Source: a bacterium
Lineage (GTDB): Bacteria; UBP6; UBA1177
Assembly (NCBI GenBank): GCA_017961325.1
Contig: JAGCXM010000006.1
Span: 1 to 64,000 of the forward strand
DNA length: 64,000 nt
Direction: 5' to 3'
Part shown: positions 59,029 through 64,000 of the stretch, piece after piece
Position numbering within the stretch: the stretch's first letter is position 1
Layout: each line of letters starts with the position of its first letter
The notes under the pieces: generated by a model
Database searches by the model: none
Told to the model about the DNA's origin: nothing
What the model saw: only the letters and a program-made list of their open reading frames with translations
Translations under genes and position numbers: made by a program

Positions 59029-61302
59029 ATGAAAATAATTTTTACAGCATTTCTTATTTTTCTCTTTATCTCTTGCAACACCAACGCAAAACACATTACA
59101 GACAACGATCCTTCGGCTGAAAATCCTGATACTGACGACACTGACGATATTGAGAATGCGGATTATGACACAGGCTTGGAATCTGATAAGGATATTGAAA
59201 CCATCGAAAACGACGACGATATAGAACATGATGAGGATACAGAAATCACTGATGAAGACGACCAAAAACCTGACGAAGACGAGGAAAATACTGAAGATGA
59301 AGATATTAAACCTTTCATAGATCCCTGTCTTGAAGAACCATGCAAAAATGTCGAAAATTCCACCGGAGAATGCCTGACAAAAGGCAGAAAAGGTGAATAT
59401 CTCTGCGTTTGTAATGAAAATTATGTCTGGTTTCCGAACAAAAAAATCTGCGAGCCGGAAAACTCTTTTAAAGGTTTGTCGTGCACCGGTCAGACAAAAT
59501 GCTACGACAACGAAAAAGAGATCCCCTGCCCCGAAGAGGGCGAACCTTTCTTCGGTCAGGATGCGAACTATGCTGAAAAAAGACTGTGTTTTCCGCAGAA
59601 TTTCACAATAAAAAACTACGGAACCGGCAGAACAGTCATTGATAACAATTCCGGACTGGAATGGCTTCCGGAAATTGTAAAAAGTCAAACATCATCCCCT
59701 CAGGCCTACATTGACAATCCCGCTTTTGAAGAATATTTAGACTGGAGAAACGCAAACAGCTGGGATTTGAATTCAATAATCGACAGCGGAACATTTGCTC
59801 CGACTATAAACGAGGCATATTTCCAAGATGCATCTCCTATAGAAATCACTACTGGCTATGGTTTGTATCAGTGTTATGGTTACAAGTCACCGCCGGCAGG
59901 ACCACCGCCAGGACAATATGATTTCTGCTATTATATATCAGGAATTGATTTCAGTACTGGGCTCACATTCTCAAACACTTACGGTGAAAATGGAAATACA
60001 ATGCCGGCAGAAGTGAACTTATACACAGTAAGAGATACTTCGGAAAAAACCGGCACATGCTTCATCGCGCTGCAATCGGATGAGCACAAAATTGTCACAT
60101 TTTTTCCGCAAAGGCTTCTTGTCAGCGTTCCGGAATTAGGTAAAAACTGGGAAGAGTCTCTTGAATACTGCGAAAATCTGACTTATGCAGGCATTTCAGA
60201 CTGGCGGCTTCCCAACAGAAACGAAGCTTATTTTTCAGTATCGGCAACTGCTGAGTTCATTGATGTCTTAAATTCCTGGGATGCGGAATATTTCCGTCCG
60301 TGGTGGACAGCAACCTCTTATGTTGATGATCCTACAAAAGCTATAAGATATTTTTATTTAAGTAATAACTCCATAAGTGCCAACCTGAAAACAGAAACAG
60401 GAAATGTAATGTGCGTCGCATTTGATCCATGTCCAGAAAGTGAAATATGGAACGGAACAGAATGCATTTCAACCGAAAAAATTGTCATTAAAGAGGGAGA
60501 ATGCGGCTGCAGTGCCGGTTATGCCTTGGAAAAATCGCAGTGTGTTAAAATATGTGACGATGATTTATGCAAAGACAAAACACATTCGACAGGACTTTGC
60601 CTTAACGTGCAGGAAAAAGACGGAATAGAAAATGTCTCATGCCAGTGCGAGGAAAACTATTTCCTGAATGAAAATTTCGAGTGCGTGAACCCGTGCGACG
60701 CCGCTCCTTGCTTAGAAAGAGAAAATTCGGACGGATCTTGTGCTCCGACAGGAGTTTCCAGTTTCACATGCGGATGCAAAAAAGGATACTATCCCAAATC
60801 AAACCAATGTGTTGCCGTCAATTCAAACAACTGCTTCATCGATTATAGCGACAATGCATGCGTCAACGATGTCGCCGGCATAATGTGGTCTTCAACTTCC
60901 TCCCCCATCGACCCTCTCACATCCACTTCTATCCAGCTTCTGAGATGGTCTGAAGCAAAAAAATACTGCGAAAATCTGGAGGAAGCGGGATACACCGACT
61001 GGAGACTACCGAAAGTTGAAGAACTGTGGACTTTCGCGAAATCATGCAACAACATTCCGAAAGAATCATGCGAAGCGAGCGAAAAAAACTGTTGCCTTTC
61101 TGAAGAATGCATATCGCAGTGCAGATGTAAAACCGATCTCGAAAATGACGGTGTTTATCCCTATAACGCTCTATGGTCTTCATCTTTCAAATCAGACGAT
61201 ACTGACAAAGTCATCATGCTTTACAGCTATTATTATGTTCTTGAATTCCGTAATATAAAGAAAGATTTCGGTTTAGTCAAATGCGTCAGGAATATTGAGT
61301 GA
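59029..61302 (+). CDS. large DUF1566/EGF-like lipoprotein with acidic stalk
   Basis: 757 residues. The lipobox is FISC (Cys ~16), then an acidic stalk (~20-95). EGF-like segments lie near ~100-140 and ~490-590 (CDDDLCKDKTHSTGLC, CDAAPCLERENSDGSC, FTCGCKKGYYPKSNQC). DUF1566-like regions lie at ~190-460 (NWEESLEYCENLTYAGISDWRLP) and ~600-755 (AKKYCENLEEAGYTDWRLP, ending in VKCVRN). It is a larger relative of the preceding protein, 9 bases apart, so tandem duplication followed by expansion is likely. AGGAGG precedes the ATG. Function unknown; a surface location is inferred. Confidence 0.82.
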   Translation: MKIIFTAFLIFLFISCNTNAKHITDNDPSAENPDTDDTDDIENADYDTGLESDKDIETIENDDDIEHDEDTEITDEDDQKPDEDEENTEDEDIKPFIDPCLEEPCKNVENSTGECLTKGRKGEYLCVCNENYVWFPNKKICEPENSFKGLSCTGQTKCYDNEKEIPCPEEGEPFFGQDANYAEKRLCFPQNFTIKNYGTGRTVIDNNSGLEWLPEIVKSQTSSPQAYIDNPAFEEYLDWRNANSWDLNSIIDSGTFAPTINEAYFQDASPIEITTGYGLYQCYGYKSPPAGPPPGQYDFCYYISGIDFSTGLTFSNTYGENGNTMPAEVNLYTVRDTSEKTGTCFIALQSDEHKIVTFFPQRLLVSVPELGKNWEESLEYCENLTYAGISDWRLPNRNEAYFSVSATAEFIDVLNSWDAEYFRPWWTATSYVDDPTKAIRYFYLSNNSISANLKTETGNVMCVAFDPCPESEIWNGTECISTEKIVIKEGECGCSAGYALEKSQCVKICDDDLCKDKTHSTGLCLNVQEKDGIENVSCQCEENYFLNENFECVNPCDAAPCLERENSDGSCAPTGVSSFTCGCKKGYYPKSNQCVAVNSNNCFIDYSDNACVNDVAGIMWSSTSSPIDPLTSTSIQLLRWSEAKKYCENLEEAGYTDWRLPKVEELWTFAKSCNNIPKESCEASEKNCCLSEECISQCRCKTDLENDGVYPYNALWSSSFKSDDTDKVIMLYSYYYVLEFRNIKKDFGLVKCVRNIE

Positions 61303-61305
61303 AAT

Positions 61306-63681
61306 TTACCCGAACAAAACCTTGAAAACGTCGTTGTATTCCTTGACGAAAACGACTTTTATTCCAGATTTTATCTCGTCTTCAATGCTTTCGTAAAGGG
61401 CTCTGTTCTGCTCCGGAATAAGGACTTTGGTAATTTCGTTGCGTTTCGCGGCAAGAAGTTTTTCCTTGAGGCCGCCGATAGGAAGGACTTCGCCGGTAAG
61501 GCTGATTTCTCCGGTCATCGCGGTTTTTGAATCGACTGCTCTGCCGAGGAAAAGGCTGAGCAGCGCGGAAGTTATCGCTATTCCGGCACTCGGACCGTCT
61601 TTCGGGGTCGCTCCGGCAGGAAAGTGGATGTGAATGTCCTTGTCGCTTATCGTAAAATCGTTTCCGAGCCCGAATTTTCCGGCGTTGCTGCGGATGAACG
61701 AAAGGGCGATCCGCGCAGATTCCTGCATGACTTCGCCGAGTTTGCCGGTGAGAAGCAGGTTTCCGCTGCCTTTCATTGAATTTGTCTCTATTTTCAAAGT
61801 CGCGCCGCCGTACTGCGTCCACGCAAGTCCTGTGATTACGCCGATCCTGTTTTTGTTGTCGAAATCGCTGTCGGAAAAAGGCGGAAGCTTGAGATACTTT
61901 TCGACGACGGCCGGAGTAATTTTCTTTGCAAACTCCTTTTTCTGAACTTTGAGCGTCACGGTTTTGCGGCAGATCGAGCCGATGCACCTTTCAAGGTTCC
62001 TGACACCCGCTTCACGGGTGTATCTTCTCGAAATGAAAAGAAGAGTTTCTTTCGTGAACTGGATCTCCTTCTGTGCGAGACCGTTGTTTTCAAGCTGACG
62101 CGGAATAAGATATTTCTTGGCGATCTCAATGCGTTCAAGGTCGGTATAGCCCGAAAGATGAATTACTTCCATTCTGTCTTTCAAAGGCTCGGGGATCGTG
62201 TCCTCCCAGTTCGCCGTCGCAATGAAAAAGACTTTGCTGAGATCGAACGGAAGCCCGATGTAATTGTCCAAGAACGAAAAATTCTGTTCCGGGTCGAGCA
62301 CTTCGAGCAGTGCCGACGAAGGATCTCCGCGGAAATCCTTGCCGAGTTTATCGATTTCGTCGAGCATGAAAACCGGGTTGTTCGATTTGCAGGTTGTAAG
62401 TCCTTTAAGGATTTTTCCCTGCATCGCGCCGACATAAGTCCGTCTGTGGCCGCGGATCTCTGCTTCGTCGTGCAGACCGCCGAGACTCAGACGGTAGAAT
62501 TTGCGTTTCAAAGCGCGTGCTATCGACTTGCCGAGCGAGGTTTTGCCGACTCCGGGAGGCCCCACGAAACAGAGGATCGGGGATTTCGAGTTCTGGTCGC
62601 CCTTTATCTGACGCACTGCCAGAAACTCCAGGATCCTTTCTTTGACGTCTTCAAGCCCGTAGTGATCGGCCTGAAGCACTTTTTCAGCCTCGTTTATATC
62701 CTTGTTGTCCTCTGTCGAATCTTTCCACGGCAGGTCGAAAACAGAGTCGATCCACGACGAAAGCATCGAAGAATCCTGCGAAAAAGGACTCATGCTTTTA
62801 AGCCTGTCGATCTGCTTTTTGACTTCGACTGCCGCATATTCAGGCAAAATATTTTGAGCCAGCTTCTTTTCATAATCCTGAATACTTGCCGAAAACGGGT
62901 CGCTTTCACCGAGTTCGCTCTGGATCTGCTTCATCTGCTCGCGCAGGATCATGTCCTTCTGCCCTTTGTCGATTTTGGCCATCGTCTTGCGCTTGATGTC
63001 GTTCTTCACCTGCATGAAAGCAAGGGCGTCCTCAAGCGCCTTATGCACAAGATTCAGCTTTTTAAGCGGCGAATTTTCTTCAAGGACTTTCTGCAGCTCT
63101 TCCGTATTGCGCAGGAAATTGGAGGCGATGAACTCTGCAAGCCTTGCAGGATCGCTGATGTTTTTGAAATCTTTTACGACGGCCGGAGGAAAGGCGTTGA
63201 GCGAGCCTATCGCGTTGAAAAGCTCACGTGTGTCGATCACGGCGGTGCGGAGAAGCATTTCGTCTTTCGCTTCGAGGAAATTGTTTTCCTCGACCACTTC
63301 GACACGTGCGAAACTCATGTCAAAAACCGGATTGAAAAGAACACCTTTTATCGCGACTTTTTTCAGACCTTTCAGCAGAATGTTGCCGCGTCCGTTTTCT
63401 CCGCCATTTTCGCGCACGACTGCCGCAACTGTTCCGATCGGGTAAATATTTTCCATACTTACGATTTTCGGAAGCAAACTTTTGTCTTCACCCGGCTTTT
63501 TTTCCGCAACTACGACGATATAGTTTCCGGTCGATTCGGCCGCACGCAGCAGATTTGCAAACATTTTCTCGTTCGGAGCAGCAATCCCCATCAGCATAAA
63601 CGGAAAAAGCACCCCTTCCTTGATCACGAAAACTGGTAAGGTCGCCGGAATTTCAGTCATCATAAAATTTTCAGAACTCAT
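61306..63681 (-). CDS. lon: ATP-dependent protease Lon
   Basis: 791 residues. The N-terminal substrate-binding domain (~1-200) starts with TLPVFVIKEGVLFPFM. The AAA+ module has Walker A GPPGVGKTSLGKS and Walker B FMLDEIDKLG. The protease domain has the catalytic Ser in KDGPSAGIAITSAL and Lys in GGLKEKLLAAKRN. Lon degrades misfolded and regulatory proteins in the cytoplasm. The length is normal for bacterial Lon. It has a GAGG ribosome site and its own promoter. It ends 3 bases after the convergent DUF1566 gene. Confidence 0.95.
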   Translation of the reverse strand: MSSENFMMTEIPATLPVFVIKEGVLFPFMLMGIAAPNEKMFANLLRAAESTGNYIVVVAEKKPGEDKSLLPKIVSMENIYPIGTVAAVVRENGGENGRGNILLKGLKKVAIKGVLFNPVFDMSFARVEVVEENNFLEAKDEMLLRTAVIDTRELFNAIGSLNAFPPAVVKDFKNISDPARLAEFIASNFLRNTEELQKVLEENSPLKKLNLVHKALEDALAFMQVKNDIKRKTMAKIDKGQKDMILREQMKQIQSELGESDPFSASIQDYEKKLAQNILPEYAAVEVKKQIDRLKSMSPFSQDSSMLSSWIDSVFDLPWKDSTEDNKDINEAEKVLQADHYGLEDVKERILEFLAVRQIKGDQNSKSPILCFVGPPGVGKTSLGKSIARALKRKFYRLSLGGLHDEAEIRGHRRTYVGAMQGKILKGLTTCKSNNPVFMLDEIDKLGKDFRGDPSSALLEVLDPEQNFSFLDNYIGLPFDLSKVFFIATANWEDTIPEPLKDRMEVIHLSGYTDLERIEIAKKYLIPRQLENNGLAQKEIQFTKETLLFISRRYTREAGVRNLERCIGSICRKTVTLKVQKKEFAKKITPAVVEKYLKLPPFSDSDFDNKNRIGVITGLAWTQYGGATLKIETNSMKGSGNLLLTGKLGEVMQESARIALSFIRSNAGKFGLGNDFTISDKDIHIHFPAGATPKDGPSAGIAITSALLSLFLGRAVDSKTAMTGEISLTGEVLPIGGLKEKLLAAKRNEITKVLIPEQNRALYESIEDEIKSGIKVVFVKEYNDVFKVLFG

Positions 63682-63713
63682 TTTAACCTCATTGGTTTCA
63701 CAAAACGGCTAAG

Positions 63714-63741
63714 TAAATAAACACGGATTCCGGAAAGTCAA
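63714..63741 (-). promoter_or_regulatory. lon promoter
   Basis: Minus strand: TTGACT (63741-63736), 16-base spacer, TATTTA (63719-63714), 32 bases before the ATG. The -10 is weak. No heat-shock (CIRCE-like) element is visible. Confidence 0.45.
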
Positions 63742-63779
63742 TTGTTTTATGTCGACAGGCGGGCGGATTCAGAACGGGA

Positions 63780-64000
63780 TCACCTTACGCAGCGGACATC
63801 ACGGATCCATTCTTTACCGGAATATTCAATGCCTTCGTAGAAATAGAGATACCATGCATGCATGCTGTCTACTTCATTGGAAGACCACAGATCGTTTACC
63901 ATACTTCTGATTTTTGCCCCTTGAAACAATTCCGGCAGGCAGTTTTCTCTGTTCCAGCAGTCATAGGACGTGCAACTGTCGGAAACATTGCATTCCCAGT
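63780..64000 (-). CDS. DUF1566 protein, C-terminal part
   Basis: An open frame runs from the right edge to TGA at 63782-63780, giving 72 residues. The ending, with DLWSSNEVDS, AWYLYFYEG and IRDVRCVR, is the typical close of a DUF1566 domain and closely resembles the ends of the two proteins at 57-61 kb. Its upstream cysteines (CTSYDCW, ENC) fit the same family. The start and any stalk lie beyond the window. It is transcribed leftward, upstream of lon. Confidence 0.75.
   Translation of the reverse strand, partial: WECNVSDSCTSYDCWNRENCLPELFQGAKIRSMVNDLWSSNEVDSMHAWYLYFYEGIEYSGKEWIRDVRCVR

Noticed and set aside
62158-63639. 493-codon open frame on the plus strand opposite lon
   Set aside because: Lon motifs are intact on the minus strand. 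The opposite frame gives an implausible Phe/Arg-rich product with no ribosome site.
1-64000. tRNA, rRNA, insertion sequences and prophage genes
   Set aside because: No cloverleaf-like sequence, transposase motif, phage structural gene or rRNA segment was seen in the gaps, all of which are short and mostly explained by promoters or hairpins.

Overview
The window looks like a chromosome segment of a Gram-negative, anaerobic or microaerophilic bacterium. The Gram-negative signs are a PilQ secretin, a TolC-like channel, an MlaC-like periplasmic lipid carrier and many lipoproteins. The anaerobic signs are rubrerythrin, reverse rubrerythrin, superoxide reductase, flavodiiron protein, rubredoxin and the QueH form of queuosine synthesis. 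Gene order (pilB-T-C-S-R, pilM-N-O-P-Q followed by aro genes), DUF4388 and FHA-DUF4388 proteins, and lipoproteins with acidic stalks, EGF-like, thrombospondin-3 and DUF1566 modules resemble deltaproteobacterial or Myxococcota-like lineages. No rRNA or other taxonomic marker is present, so I do not assign a phylum.

Layout. 1-2100: accessory edge with the end of a DUF3990 protein, its small partner, a HARE-HTH protein, a decayed winged-helix fragment and a tiny antitoxin-like ORF. 2.1-10.7 kb: a flavin reductase, then a leftward run headed by rpsB-tsf, followed by tolC-like, mlaC-like, queH, a small membrane protein, a fused MalE-MalF-type transporter and an MBL lipoprotein. 10.7-13.9 kb: leftward oxygen-defence operon rbr-dfx-fprA-rubredoxin ending in truB. 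14.1-23 kb: rightward poorly known genes (TPR/zinc-ribbon membrane protein, DUF4388 protein, two orphans), then dacB, an unknown gene and a Cys-rich lipoprotein. 23-31 kb: lexA, then pilB-pilT-pilC-pilS-pilR. 31-41.7 kb: murA, a small HTH gene, pilMNOPQ, aroC-aroK-aroB and a lipoprotein, ended by a nested hairpin. 41.9-46.7 kb: CDP-alcohol phosphotransferase, sugar-nucleotidyltransferase/membrane fusion, ExbD, FtsB-like and GGDEF genes in a tight operon. 46.7-52.5 kb: nifU-like and rng leftward, FHA-aroE-rsmB rightward, reverse rubrerythrin leftward. 52.5-64 kb: thrombospondin-3 lipoprotein, serA, fabD-acpP-fabF, two DUF1566 lipoproteins, lon, and the end of a third DUF1566 protein.

How it fits together. 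The two pil blocks encode most of a type IV pilus machine (ATPases, platform, alignment complex, secretin and two-component control), but no major pilin is seen here. All three aro genes after pilQ, plus aroE at 49.9 kb, supply much of the shikimate pathway. The redox genes form a complete reductive superoxide, peroxide and oxygen detoxification route.

Across the window about ten upstream regions show the same promoter form, TTGACT-like then exactly 16 bases then TATAAT-like. This is used below as supporting evidence for transcription starts. No tRNA, rRNA, CRISPR array, insertion sequence or prophage was found. No clearly new system stands out. The best leads are the 14.1-19.6 kb orphan cluster, the nucleotidyltransferase-membrane fusion beside the CDP-alcohol phosphotransferase, the family of acidic-stalk lipoproteins, and three structured non-coding elements.
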